From contig NZ_BMPQ01000038.1 of NCBI RefSeq assembly GCF_014647675.1, positions 20,679 to 80,787 on the forward strand: a stretch of DNA of 60,109 bases. The letters run 5' to 3'. Below, piece by piece: positions 33,303 to 42,277 of this stretch. The notes beneath the pieces are model-generated. The model was given only the letters and a program-made list of their open reading frames with translations. It had not been told where the DNA came from and searched no databases. The DNA comes from Streptomyces flaveus (GTDB lineage Bacteria > Actinomycetota > Actinomycetes > Streptomycetales > Streptomycetaceae). Position numbers and translations under genes: made by a program. How positions within the stretch are numbered: position 1 is the first letter of the stretch; each line of letters starts with the position of its first letter.

Positions 33303-35759
33303 GTGCTGAGAATCGCCCTGCGCACGCTGCGTACCCGCTGGATTTCCTTCGTCGGCAGCTTCGTCGCCCTCTCGCTGGGCGTCGCGCTGATCGCCGTGAT
33401 GGGTCTGGCCCTGGCCTCCTCGCTGGACGCCCCCGAACGCCGGCCCGAGCGGTTCGCCGCGGCGCCGGTCGTCGTGCAGGGCGCGGATACCTTGCGCGTA
33501 TCCACCGCGAACGGCGACGAGACGCGACAGCTCGCGCATCCGCGTGCCGTACCGGCCAAGGTCGTCGCGCGGCTGAAGGATCTCGGGACGGTCGTCGAGG
33601 ACCGGTCGTTCGCCGTACGGGCCCGGGGCGGCCCCCGCGAACTGGTGGGCCACCCCTGGTCGACCGCAGCCTTCACTCCGTACGAGATGAGGACGGGACG
33701 CGAGCCGCGTACGGCCGACGAGGTCGTCGTCAGCGGCGACTGGGCGAGACCGGGTGAACGCGTACGGACCGACCGCGGCACCGTACGCGTCGTCGGCACC
33801 GTCGCCGCACGCGGCTTCGAGAACGCCGTGTTCCACACCGACGCACGCGCCGCCGAGCTGTCGCCGCACAGCGTCCAGCTCGTCGTGGACGCGGACGCGG
33901 CGGCCGTACGCGGCGTGGTGCGCGGCAGCGGCGTACAGGTGCTCACCGGGAACGCGCGCCGTTACGCCGATGCCGACCCGGACCGGGACAGCGAGGCGCT
34001 GACCGCGATGAACGCCCTGTTCGGCACGGCGGGCGGGGTCACCGGCTTCGTGTCGGTGTTCGTGGTGGCGTCCACCTTCGCGTTCGCGGTGGCCCAACGG
34101 CGCCGGGAGTTCGGGCTGTTGCGTACCGTCGGGGCGACCTCCGGCCAGATCCGGCGCATGGTCTTCGCCGAGGCCCTCGTGATCGGCGTACTCGCTTCGG
34201 CCGCCGGCTGCGTACTCGGGGCGTACGGTGCGCCGTGGCTCGCCGACCGGGTGGTCGACGGCGATCTCGCACCGGGCTGGTTCACGATCGGCGATCACAC
34301 CTGGCCGTACCACCTGGCCTTCTGGACGGGCCTGCTCGTCGCGCTGTGCGGAGTGGTGGCCGCTTCCTGGCGGGCCGGGAGGACGGCGCCGACCGAGGCG
34401 CTGCGCGAGGCGTCCGTCGATACGCGGACGCTGACGTGGGGCCGCGGGCTGTGCGGCGCGGCACTGCTGCTGACCGCCGCCGTAACGCTGGGGATGGCCC
34501 TGTTCAGCGATCCGGGCGACCTGCTGCACCGCAAGACGTACATCAGCCGCACCATGCTGCTGATCACCGCGGTCGCCCTGCTCGCCCCGGTCCTGGTGCG
34601 TCCGCTGACCCGCGCGATCGCCTGGCTCCCGGCCCGACTGCCGGGCGTGATCGGCAGGTTGGTACGCGAGAACGCCGCCACGGACGTACGCCGCACCGCC
34701 GCCGTCGCGGCCCCCGTCCTGGTCACGGTCGCGCTGGCCGGCTCCCTGCTCGGCGCCACCGCCACCCTGAACGAGGCGAAGGCTGCCGAGACCCGCGAGC
34801 AGACGGCCGCCGACTTCGTGATCACTCCGGCTGACGGCGCGGACTTCCTCCCGACGGTGGCGCGGCTGCGCGAGGTGACCGGAACCGTGGTCTCCGCGAC
34901 CTCGTCGAGCGCCGTGCACACGCTGGAGGAGGGCGTGGCCCTCATCAGGTCCGAGGCCCGCGCCGCCGATCCGCGTACGCTCGCCGCGACCACTCATCTC
35001 CCGGTCACGGTCGGCAAAGTCCGCGACCTCGACGACGACTCGATCATCGTCAACGAGGAGTGGGAGAAGCACACGGTCGGACAGCGCGTGGACGTCTGGC
35101 TCGGCGACGGCACGAAGAAATCCCTACGGATCGCCGCCGTACTGTCCATCGGCACGGGCGACAACGGCGTGTACGTCACTCCGCGCAACGCCCCGGGCGC
35201 CACGGTCGACCGAGTGGACGTGGTCGTCGCGGAGGGCGGCGACAGGTCCGCGGTGGCAAGGGGCCTGCACGAGGCGGTGCGCGGCACGGGCGGCGAGATC
35301 CTCACCAAGTCCCAGTGGATCCGGTCGAGTTACCCCGAAACCAACCGCACGACCCGGCTCGGCATCCTCCTGGTCCTCGGCATCGCCTTGCTGTACACGG
35401 CCATCTCCCTGACCAACACCATGATCACGGCAACCTCCGACCGCTCCCGCACCCGCGACCTGGCCGCCCTACGCCTGGCCGGCGCCACCAGGGGCCAGGC
35501 CCTGCGCATGGTCGCCGCCGAGGCCCTGCTGGTGGTGACGGTGGGAGGCGCACTCGGCCTCTTGACCACCGCCCTGAACCTGCTGCCGATGTGGGCCGCC
35601 CTGACCCTCCTGTCGGCCCCCACCCCGCTCCAGATCCCCTGGCCGACCCTCGCCACAACGGTCATGGCGTGCGCACTCCTCGCCGTGCCCTCGGCACTCG
35701 CCGTCGCGGGGGTCGCCTTGCGGCGAGGGGCGGTGAGGTCGGCGGGCGTACAGGAGTGA
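33303..35759 (+). CDS. FtsX-like ABC transporter permease without adjacent ATPase
   Basis: An 818-residue MacB/FtsX-type permease. A TM helix near residue 25 is followed by an extracytoplasmic domain, three helices (~245-360), more helices with a second large outside domain (~480-660), and three final helices (~670-815). RTVGATSGQIRRMVFAEAL and RLAGATRGQALRMVAAEAL are the two FtsX coupling segments. It needs an ABC ATPase partner, but none is encoded in this neighbourhood. The divergent kinase-regulator pair suggests inducible export or membrane-stress response. GTG start at 33303. Confidence 0.9.
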   Translation: MLRIALRTLRTRWISFVGSFVALSLGVALIAVMGLALASSLDAPERRPERFAAAPVVVQGADTLRVSTANGDETRQLAHPRAVPAKVVARLKDLGTVVEDRSFAVRARGGPRELVGHPWSTAAFTPYEMRTGREPRTADEVVVSGDWARPGERVRTDRGTVRVVGTVAARGFENAVFHTDARAAELSPHSVQLVVDADAAAVRGVVRGSGVQVLTGNARRYADADPDRDSEALTAMNALFGTAGGVTGFVSVFVVASTFAFAVAQRRREFGLLRTVGATSGQIRRMVFAEALVIGVLASAAGCVLGAYGAPWLADRVVDGDLAPGWFTIGDHTWPYHLAFWTGLLVALCGVVAASWRAGRTAPTEALREASVDTRTLTWGRGLCGAALLLTAAVTLGMALFSDPGDLLHRKTYISRTMLLITAVALLAPVLVRPLTRAIAWLPARLPGVIGRLVRENAATDVRRTAAVAAPVLVTVALAGSLLGATATLNEAKAAETREQTAADFVITPADGADFLPTVARLREVTGTVVSATSSSAVHTLEEGVALIRSEARAADPRTLAATTHLPVTVGKVRDLDDDSIIVNEEWEKHTVGQRVDVWLGDGTKKSLRIAAVLSIGTGDNGVYVTPRNAPGATVDRVDVVVAEGGDRSAVARGLHEAVRGTGGEILTKSQWIRSSYPETNRTTRLGILLVLGIALLYTAISLTNTMITATSDRSRTRDLAALRLAGATRGQALRMVAAEALLVVTVGGALGLLTTALNLLPMWAALTLLSAPTPLQIPWPTLATTVMACALLAVPSALAVAGVALRRGAVRSAGVQE

Positions 35760-35820
35760 GGCTCTGCGCCCCTCCTTTGAGTGATGGCGCCAGCATCAAT
35801 TTCGAAGTAGTTTCAAAGTT

Positions 35821-36300
35821 GTGAGTACCGAGAACGCAGCCGTGAACTTCTCCGAGCTGGTGAACAAGAACAAGAAGACACTCGCCCGACTCAAGGAATC
35901 GCCGCGACTACTGCTGCACCGCAGAGACGGCGAGGACCTGGTCCTGACCACCGCTGCACGGGCTGAGCAGGACCAGACCGTGGTTTCGGCCGCCACCCGG
36001 ATGCTGGCCGCGATGGCACGCCGGGAGCCCGGCAGTATGGAGCTTCTCCTCGGCATACTGCCGGATGCCTTCCCATGGGTCCGTTTCCTGCCCGAGGCCG
36101 ATCTCCATGCCTTCGCCGTCGAACTGGTCGACACCATGCGCGCCGCCGACTCCCTCGGCAACAGCGCCTCCGTCGCGCAGCTGCTCATCGCCTGGCAGCA
36201 CACAGCCGAGGTCTACTCCGACCCCGAGCTCCTGGCCGCGCTGACCAGAGACCATGGCGAGGACTACGGCCCGGCTGCGGACCCGCGGGACATCGGATGA
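35821..36300 (+). CDS. prevent-host-death (Phd)-like antitoxin
   Basis: A 159-residue protein. The N-terminal ~70 residues (VNFSELVNKNKKTLARLKESPRLLLHRRDGEDLVLTT) match Phd/YefM-type antitoxins, which bind DNA and neutralise a toxin. The C-terminal half (PGSMELLLGILPDAFPWVRFLP) is helical and probably the toxin-binding part. The start is GTG 35821. The stop overlaps the next start as ATGA, the usual antitoxin-toxin coupling, but the partner gene is truncated, so it may be an orphan. Confidence 0.7.
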   Translation: MSTENAAVNFSELVNKNKKTLARLKESPRLLLHRRDGEDLVLTTAARAEQDQTVVSAATRMLAAMARREPGSMELLLGILPDAFPWVRFLPEADLHAFAVELVDTMRAADSLGNSASVAQLLIAWQHTAEVYSDPELLAALTRDHGEDYGPAADPRDIG

Positions 36301-36461
36301 CCGCCGGCCGCGGCGACCGCGCCGCACCACCGGCACCGGAAGGCCACTGGGAAGTCCGCTTTGCGGACGCGGCCTCGGCACTCCTCCTCCTCCTCCTCCT
36401 GAACAGCGCGACCAGGCCTTGTCGAACCTCACCCCGCGCGAGAGCGAGGTACTGCGCCTGA
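36297..36461 (+). pseudogene. truncated toxin gene of the Phd-linked pair
   Basis: Starts with an ATG overlapping the antitoxin stop. The N-terminus MTAGRGDRAAPPAPEGHWEVRFADAAS resembles the opening of RelE-type toxins found next to this antitoxin family. After ~27 residues it runs into a (CTC)n tract at 36381-36400 read as poly-Leu, then out-of-frame sequence to 36461. Most of the toxin fold is missing, so it is probably non-functional. Confidence 0.5.
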
Positions 36462-36622
36462 TCGCGGAGGGCCGCTCCAACGCCGGCATCTCGGAATCCC
36501 TCTTCATCACGGAGAAGGCGGTCAACAAGCACATCGGCAACATCTTCCAGAAGCTGGGGCTGACACCGACAGAGCGGGGCAATCGGCGGGTGCTGGCGGT
36601 GTTGGCCTGTCTGGAGCGGTGA
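36383..36622 (+). pseudogene. remnant LuxR-type response regulator, HTH domain only
   Basis: The reading frame encodes a complete LuxR helix-turn-helix (LTPRESEVLRLIAEGRSNAGISESLFITEKAVNKHIGNIFQKLGL) and natural C-terminus, but no receiver domain and no start codon. It begins in a proline run made by the (CCT)n microsatellite, exactly where the toxin remnant ends, so two genes were joined there by a deletion. Confidence 0.7.
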
Positions 36623-36689
36623 GGGTTCCTCGCGGCAAGCAACCTTGTGGCGGTGAAGGCGGCGGTGGGAGCGCGTAACACCCTTTTGG

Positions 36690-37106
36690 TCACCTCCTCC
36701 CGGGCGCCTGCCGGAGTTCGCCGACGAGTTGGGGGGTGAGGAGCGCGCCGCCGCGGTCGGAGAGGACGGACATCTCGTAGCCGACCAGGCCGATGTCGCA
36801 GCCCTCCTCGGCGAGGACGCCGAGGCAGGAGCCGTCGCGCATCTGGTTGATCATCATGAACCCGTCGAGCATTTCGATCATGACGAGCTTCATACCGCGG
36901 AAGCCGTGCGTCGCGGCGGCGTTCTGGGTGAGGGACGCGATACCGGACACCACGGCGGAGAGGTGGTCGGCACGGTCGCGGGTGAGGCCCTCGGAGGCCG
37001 CTATGAGGAGGCCGTCGGAAGAGACGGCGACCGCGTCGGTGACGCCGTCGGCGGTGCGGACGAAGTCGGAGATGAGCCAGGCGAAGTTCTGGTGCGTGGA
37101 GGTCAT
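36690..37106 (-). CDS. roadblock/LC7 domain protein, CvnB-type
   Basis: A 138-residue single-domain roadblock/LC7 protein (FVRTADGVTDAVAVSSDGLLIAASEGL ... VLAEEGCDIGLVGYEM). In Streptomyces conservons CvnB works with the sensor CvnA, CvnC (DUF742) and the GTPase CvnD. It follows the CvnA-like kinase by 10 bases. CvnC and CvnD do not follow; the next DNA is the LuxR remnant, so this conservon is reduced or was cut by a deletion. Confidence 0.9.
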   Translation of the reverse strand: MTSTHQNFAWLISDFVRTADGVTDAVAVSSDGLLIAASEGLTRDRADHLSAVVSGIASLTQNAAATHGFRGMKLVMIEMLDGFMMINQMRDGSCLGVLAEEGCDIGLVGYEMSVLSDRGGALLTPQLVGELRQAPGRR

Positions 37107-37115
37107 GGATGGTTC

Positions 37116-39083
37116 CTATCTGGCTTCGGCGCGCGCGACGCCCGCCCTGAAGCCGTTGAGCATGGAGGAGACGGACTTCCGCGGGTCCGGCGGCGGGGCC
37201 TCGTCGGGGGCGAGGATCCGGGCGGGGAGGGTGACGAGAGCGGACAGGCCTCCATCGGGGGTGTCGGAGAGCAGGACATCGACACCGAGGCGGCGGGCGA
37301 GGCGGCCGACGACATAGTGGCCGAGGTACCGGGTGGGGGCGACGAGGAACGCCTCCTCCCCGGCGATGCGGGCGTTGGCGCCGGCGAGGTCCTCGGGGGA
37401 CATGCCGACGCCGTGGTCGACGATGGCGATGGAGTATTCGTTGCCGTCGCCCCAGCCGTGGACGTTCACGGGCTCGTCCGGCGGGGAGAAGGTGAGGGCG
37501 TTCTCGACCAGCTCGGCCAGCAGGTGAGAGAGCTCGGCGACGGCGCGGCCGCTGATCCGACGGGGCTCGATCTCGGCTATGGCGACCCGTCGGTACTGCT
37601 CGACCTCGCCCAGGGCGGACTGCACCAGTTCCAGACTGCTGGCGGTCGTGCTGCTGATCTGGGGGGTGCGTTCGTCCACGAGGACGAGCAGGCTCTCCGC
37701 GTTGCGGCGCATACGGGTCGCGAGGTGGTCGAGTTCGAAGAGTTCGGCAAGCGACTCAGGGTCGAGCTCCTGCTGTTCGAGGGCGGTGATGAGGCTCAAT
37801 TGACGGCGGACGAGCCCCTGGTTGCGGCGGCCTAGGTTGGCGAGTGACTCGGTGGTGTTGCGGCGCAGTACGGCCTGCTCGGCGGCCAGGCCGACGGCGA
37901 TGCGCTCGACGTTGTGCAGGGCGGCGACGACCCTGGTGATCTCCTGTGCGCTGCTGGGCAGCCCCCGGTCCTCTTCGGGCGGGACGAGTTCGCCGGTCTG
38001 GATGCGCGCCACAATCTCGGGCAGGCGGCGCTGGGCGATGCCGTCGGCCTCGCGGGCGAGCGTGTCGAGGGGCCTGGTGATGGCGCGGCCGGCGAGGATC
38101 GCGGCGGCGACGAGGGCGGCGGCCATCAGCACGCCGAGGGCGATGTAGCCGGCCAGGGCGGTGGCGGCGGCGTCGCTGAGAGTTTTGGCGCGGGTCTGTA
38201 CGTCGGTGTCGATCCGCTGCTGCGCCCGATACAGGGTGGCGTCAACGAGGCTCCCGTCGCGGGCGAACGCTACCGGGTCGGCGTGCAGCCGTGACCCGTC
38301 GTTGGCCTTGAGGGCCGCGTTCTCAAGCCTGTCGAGGCGTTGGATCACGGGCGAGGAGAAGATCTTCGTCACGTCGTCGCGCTGGGACGGAGTGGCGAGC
38401 TCGAAGAAGCGGCCCATTGCGGACAGGCGCGTAGCCCGCGCTTCGACGAAGTCGAGGAAGCTCGTCCCCTTGAAGGAACCTGCGGCCAGAACGCCGGCGA
38501 GCAGGCTGCCTTCCTGGCTTTGGGCTTCCTTCGCCTCGGCGAGCGCCTGGAGGGCGGCCAGGTCGTCACGCAACAGCCGGTCGCCGCGGGTGGCCTTGTC
38601 CGCGGCGGGGTCGGCGGCATTGAGTGCGCCGATCACGTTGGTGTAATAAGTCTGGGTCTTCTTGCGGTCGGCCGTGCCTGAGTCCACGGCGGTGCGGATC
38701 GAGTCGAGCTTCCCGAAGCGGCTCATCGCGCCGGCCGCGAGCGGCTCGTCACGCAGCTGACGGCGGAAGCCGTCGACCTGCTCGCGCTTGCGGGTGAGCT
38801 GTGTGCGGTAGCTGTTGTCGCCGGCGAGCAGGCCGTAGGTGAAGATGCGCTCTGTCTGCATGTTGTGCACCAGATCCTGGATGCGCACGCTCACCCCGAT
38901 CTGCGACCTGGTGTCACGCGCGTCCTGGTACGCATTGAGCTGGTTGTCGACGGCCACGCCGACCATCACCAGCAGCAGGCAGGTCGGTACGGCGAGGATG
39001 AGCGCCATGCGTCCGCGGATGGTGCGCCAGCCGAATGCGTTGCCCATGTTCTGCGCCCAGCGGCCTCGGCCGGACAACCCCAT
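37116..39083 (-). CDS. CvnA-type sensor histidine kinase with NIT domain
   Basis: A 655-residue membrane sensor. TM helix ~27-47, an extracytoplasmic nitrate/nitrite-sensing-like (NIT) helical domain (~50-310), TM ~315-335, a HAMP-like stretch, a dimerisation helix (~405-460) and an ATPase domain with ELVENALTFSPPDEP (N-box) and DHGVGMSPEDL. No canonical phospho-His H-box is obvious, as in other CvnA-type proteins. Starts at 39083 or at the in-frame ATG 39047 (MGNAFGWRTIRGRM). Partner gene downstream encodes the roadblock protein. Confidence 0.9.
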   Translation of the reverse strand: MGLSGRGRWAQNMGNAFGWRTIRGRMALILAVPTCLLLVMVGVAVDNQLNAYQDARDTRSQIGVSVRIQDLVHNMQTERIFTYGLLAGDNSYRTQLTRKREQVDGFRRQLRDEPLAAGAMSRFGKLDSIRTAVDSGTADRKKTQTYYTNVIGALNAADPAADKATRGDRLLRDDLAALQALAEAKEAQSQEGSLLAGVLAAGSFKGTSFLDFVEARATRLSAMGRFFELATPSQRDDVTKIFSSPVIQRLDRLENAALKANDGSRLHADPVAFARDGSLVDATLYRAQQRIDTDVQTRAKTLSDAAATALAGYIALGVLMAAALVAAAILAGRAITRPLDTLAREADGIAQRRLPEIVARIQTGELVPPEEDRGLPSSAQEITRVVAALHNVERIAVGLAAEQAVLRRNTTESLANLGRRNQGLVRRQLSLITALEQQELDPESLAELFELDHLATRMRRNAESLLVLVDERTPQISSTTASSLELVQSALGEVEQYRRVAIAEIEPRRISGRAVAELSHLLAELVENALTFSPPDEPVNVHGWGDGNEYSIAIVDHGVGMSPEDLAGANARIAGEEAFLVAPTRYLGHYVVGRLARRLGVDVLLSDTPDGGLSALVTLPARILAPDEAPPPDPRKSVSSMLNGFRAGVARAEAR

Positions 39084-39278
39084 CTACGACTCCCACCTCG
39101 TCGACCTCATCAACGGTCAGACATTAGCGACCCATCCCCATAACAGGGTTTCTGTCGCATAACGTATCGGCCTCAGCCGTGTCACCGTATTGCCCTATTA
39201 GGTACTGAATCGTTACACGCCTGGCTCGCCAGGCCACCCATTTCGGCGGCGCGCGCATGCCCGCCCTGAGGGGGACAC

Positions 39279-39761
39279 GAGCTCACTCGCGCGAAGGCCG
39301 TCCAGGCGCTGCGCGAACTTGAGCGGACCGGCGCAACGGTCACCTTCGAGGCTGTCGCCCGCACGGCCGGGGTCTCGCGATCCTGGCTCTACAGCCAGCC
39401 CGATGTCCGCGACGAGATCGACATCGGCAACCCGAAACACCGGCCCGCACCCGGCCAGGTCACCCAGACACTCCTCGTCGCCGCCCTGGTCACCGCAGGC
39501 GACCTCGACATCCTCGAGACCTGGCTCTACCAGCGCACCGGCACCCACCTCACCGACACCGACTTCGGCGACGCCGATCCCCAGCCACCAACGCCGCCAG
39601 AGACAAACCCACCCGCGCGCGGACCGGACGGCCACCGCCACCCACTACAAAGCACTGAGCGGACAGAACAACACGTGATCACGGCCACACTCCACAACCG
39701 CCGCCATCCACCACCCCGAACAGCCCTCGGAGACGACGAAGATCCCGCACGATCATCATGA
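39279..39761 (+). pseudogene. remnant of a mobile-element DUF6262-type gene
   Basis: The frame has no start codon after the stop at 39267. Its first part, ELTRAKAVQALRELERTGA, continues into VTFEAVARTAGVSRSWLYSQPDVRDEI, matching the N-terminal helix-turn-helix of DUF6262 proteins encoded beside tyrosine-recombinase transposition genes. The rest (VTQTLLVAALVTAGDLDILETWLYQRTGTHL) is not family-like and may be a second fused fragment. It lies just outside the tRNA attachment scar, so it may be a leftover of another element at the same locus. Confidence 0.55.
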
Positions 39762-39773
39762 TCGCCGGGATCT
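39740..39773. terminator. imperfect hairpin near the tRNA attachment scar
   Basis: AGATCCCG(C)ACGATCAT pairs with ATGATCG(C)CGGGATCT. It lies beyond the displaced tRNA 3' fragment and could be the original terminator of the tRNA gene. Confidence 0.5.
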
Positions 39774-39808
39774 CGTCAACCGCTCCTGAGCTAACTCAAG
39801 AACGGCCG

Positions 39809-39856
39809 TGCGGTGGACCTGAGGGGATTTGAACCCCAGACCCCCTCGATGCGAAC
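39809..39856 (+). repeat. attachment-site scar: duplicated 3' half of tRNA-Ala
   Basis: 48 bases match 42273-42320 with one mismatch (A39822 versus T42286), covering the 3' half of the tRNA-Ala gene up to the anticodon region. Beyond 39856 the sequences diverge. This is the expected product of integration into the tRNA 3' end. Confidence 0.9.
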
Positions 39857-40052
39857 TACCGGCATTGCGGTCGCTGAGGTCTCCTCACCTGGTCAGCCGG
39901 ACAGTGAGGATCAACTACGGTCGGTGATGGTCGGCACGGTTGCTGTACTTCCGTGCTGTACCGCAGCGACGAAGGCTGGGGCCTGGCTGCACGCCCGGAC
40001 CGCTATTGCCCCCTGCCCTGGCAGCCAGCCGACCCTGTTTATGCTCACGCCC

Positions 40053-40406
40053 ATGGCACTCGAATGGGAACAGATCATCGTCGACTCCTCCGACCCCATC
40101 GCCCTCGGGCGCTGGTGGGCCGAGGCTCTCGGCTGGGTAGTGGTTGACGAATCCGAGGAGATCATCGAGATCCGGCCTGAGCCGGACCAGATGCCGGGGC
40201 TGCTCTTCGTGCCTGTCCCCGAGGGCAAGACGTCGAAGAACCGGCTCCACCCCGACTTCCGCCCCGACGACCAGGAGGCCGAGGTCGCCCGGCTGCTCTC
40301 CCTCGGTGCCCTGCGCGCCGACACCGTGCAGGGCGAGCAGCACTGGGTGACCCTCCTCGACCCGGAGGGCAACGAATTCTGTGTCCTGGGTGAGCGGAAG
40401 AGCTGA
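40053..40406 (+). CDS. VOC family (glyoxalase-like) protein
   Basis: A 117-residue single-domain VOC protein beginning MALEWEQIIVDSSDPIALGRWWAEALGW and ending with WVTLLDPEGNEFCVLGE, the typical paired betaalphabetabetabeta motifs and metal-ligand Glu region. TATGCT lies seven bases before the ATG, so it is probably translated leaderless; an in-frame ATG at 40041 is less likely. It looks intact, unlike its neighbours in the decayed element. Function unknown. Confidence 0.85.
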   Translation: MALEWEQIIVDSSDPIALGRWWAEALGWVVVDESEEIIEIRPEPDQMPGLLFVPVPEGKTSKNRLHPDFRPDDQEAEVARLLSLGALRADTVQGEQHWVTLLDPEGNEFCVLGERKS

Positions 40407-40534
40407 GCGGGGCCGGGCAGCCGTTCAGGCGGAGGTGCCGGACGGTTTCACCCACCCGCAGCTGCCCCCGCCGCTACTTCCCCGAAGGCAGCATGGACAA
40501 GATCTCCCCCAGGACATCGACCAACTCGACCCGG

Positions 40535-41043
40535 CTACACCACTACACGGGACTTGACCCCATAGGCGTGCGTGGAGGTTCCGATGCGCTGCATCCCCAA
40601 GCACTCGTAGAGCCGAATGGCTGCTGTGTCCTTGGCCATGACGTCGAGCACCACCCGTAGTCCGCGTTCGCGAGCGTAGGTGTTCGCTGCCTTCATGAGC
40701 CGTTCGCCGAGTCCCTCATGGCGCGCTTCCGGTGCGACGAACAGGCGTGCGCCCACAGCCAATTGGGCTTCGCTGTCCTGGCTCTTGTCGAGCCACAGAG
40801 CCACGGCGTCCTCCCCGCTTGGGCGAGTCAACGCCGCATGGCCTACAACCCGCTCGCCGCGAACCGCCACCCATGCCGCCAGTAGTTCCGGCGGAGTCAG
40901 CCACGCTTCGGGGTCGTCGACTCCTTCGACCGGGTACCCGTCCTCGGCATGCACCTTCACCAGCGCTGCGGCTGCCTCGGGAACGTCTCATCCGTACGCC
41001 GTCGGATGGTGGAAGCCTGTTCTGTGGCGGCTTCGCGGCTCAT
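40535..41043 (-). pseudogene. frameshifted GNAT acetyltransferase
   Basis: The first ~17 codons from ATG 41043 (MSREAATEQASTIRRRT) are in one frame. The rest, DVPEAAAALVKVHAEDGYPVEGVDDPEAWL to the stop at 40535, is in another. The two parts meet near 40985-40993, where a small indel explains the break. The remainder has a good acetyl-CoA loop (LFVAPEARHEGLGERLMKAA) and LYECLGM strand. A GTG at 40960 could still give a truncated 141-residue product. It sits directly after the broken gntR gene. Confidence 0.7.
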
Positions 41044-41059
41044 CGGGTCTGGGCTCCCG

Positions 41060-41420
41060 TCAGTCGGTCGGTAGCTCGTACGTCAAGACGTTCTCGTCGG
41101 CGCGGAGCACGAAGTGATTGAGAGGTCCATGGGCGTCTCGTCCTGGTCGTAGCTGATGTGCACCACATCGAGGACGGGCGTTCCAGACTCGGCGCCGAGC
41201 CGTTCCGCCTCCTCGTACCTCGGCATGCGGGCCTGAACCTCTTCGAGCATCCGACTGATCCTGTGGCCCAGTCCCTCGAACGCGGCATAGATCCCGCCGG
41301 GGCCAGGCACGGCCTCTTCCAAGTACGTGCCTCCGGCGATCGAGAGCGGAATGTACGTGGTCACGAGCTGCACCACTCGCCCGTCGGCGCGGTACGGTAC
41401 GCGACCAAGGCCGCCGAGAC
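41060..41420 (-). pseudogene. GntR regulator remnant, UTRA domain only
   Basis: Minus-strand sequence encodes a UTRA ligand-binding domain (VPYRADGRVVQLVTTYIPLSIAGG ... ILDVVHISYD-type core). The N-terminal winged helix is missing, and a frameshift near 41118-41124 separates DETPMDLS from NHFVLRADENVLTYELPTD. GntR regulators of this kind control transfer in actinomycete integrative elements. The lost part was replaced by integrase sequence, so one deletion removed the DNA between gntR and int. Confidence 0.7.
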
Positions 41421-41430
41421 GACCGGGACC

Positions 41431-42204
41431 CTTGAACGCACCCCGTCGCGTCGCACGGTGCAGGATGCGCGCGCTGTTCTGCGGTCGGCACTGACCAACG
41501 CAATGACCGAAGAGATGATCTCGAAGAACGTCGCGGCCCTGGTCAAGGTTCGATCGGCGCGCAAGAAGAAGCGGCACCCATGGTCCGTAGAAGAGGCGCG
41601 GCAGTTCCTCGAAGCCGCGAGCACGACTCATGATCCGCTTTGTGCGGCGTACGTGCTCATCCTCGTCCTGGGCTTCCGGCGTGGTGAAGTACTGGGCCTC
41701 ACCTGGGACAACGTGAACCTGGACGCCGGAGAGATCACGGTGCAGATGCAGCTACAGCGGATCAACCGGCGCCTGGTCCACGACGAGACCAAGACTGAGG
41801 CGTCGGCGGCCACGCTTCCGCTGCCGCAGATCTGCGTGGCTGCGCTCCAACTCCGCAGGAAGGAGCAGGAGTTGGCGAAGCAAGCCGCTGGCGACCTATG
41901 GACGGACTCAGATCTCGTGTTCACCACGCGCTACGGCACACCGTTCGAGCCCTGTAATTTCAACCGCCGGTTCGTCGACCGGTCGGCCAAAGCGGACGTT
42001 CGCCGGATCCGCCTGCACGACACCCGGCACACCTGCGGCTCGCTCCTGGCAGCCCTCGACGTGCACCCCCGCGTCGCGATGCAGATCCTTCGGCACAGCA
42101 AGATCGCGGTGACGATGGAGGTCTACACGCACGTGCCGTCAGAGTCGACCCGGCAGGCACTCCGCAAGCTCGGCAAGCACCTTGGGAAGCAAGATCCAAT
42201 GTAG
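41431..42204 (+). pseudogene. tyrosine integrase, N-terminally truncated
   Basis: The catalytic domain is complete: Arg in LGFRRGEVLGL, HDTRH, the RHSK box and the nucleophile Tyr in VYTHV near the C-terminus. Part of the core-binding domain remains (RTVQDARAVLRSALTNAMTEEMISKN), but the ~150-residue arm-binding N-terminus is gone, replaced by antisense gntR sequence. It lies 70 bases from the tRNA-Ala gene, as in pSAM2-like elements. Site-specific excision is therefore unlikely. Confidence 0.85.
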
Positions 42205-42230
42205 TTGCTGTACTTCACTGCTGTACGGCA
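42204..42230 (+). promoter_or_regulatory. integrase arm-type site, right copy
   Basis: TGCTGTAC-N5-TGCTGTAC, matched at 39939-39965 near the other element end in the same orientation. Probably bound by the lost arm-binding domain of the integrase. Confidence 0.6.
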
Positions 42231-42234
42231 TGCA

Positions 42235-42268
42235 AAAGCCCCTACTGGCGATCACCAGTAGGGGCTTT
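42235..42268. terminator. perfect hairpin after tRNA-Ala and integrase
   Basis: AAAGCCCCTACTGG (42235-42248) pairs with 42255-42268 around a 6-base loop, with T-rich flank on the minus strand. It serves as the tRNA terminator and is convergent with the integrase remnant. Confidence 0.88.
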
Positions 42269-42277
42269 GAGCTGCGG

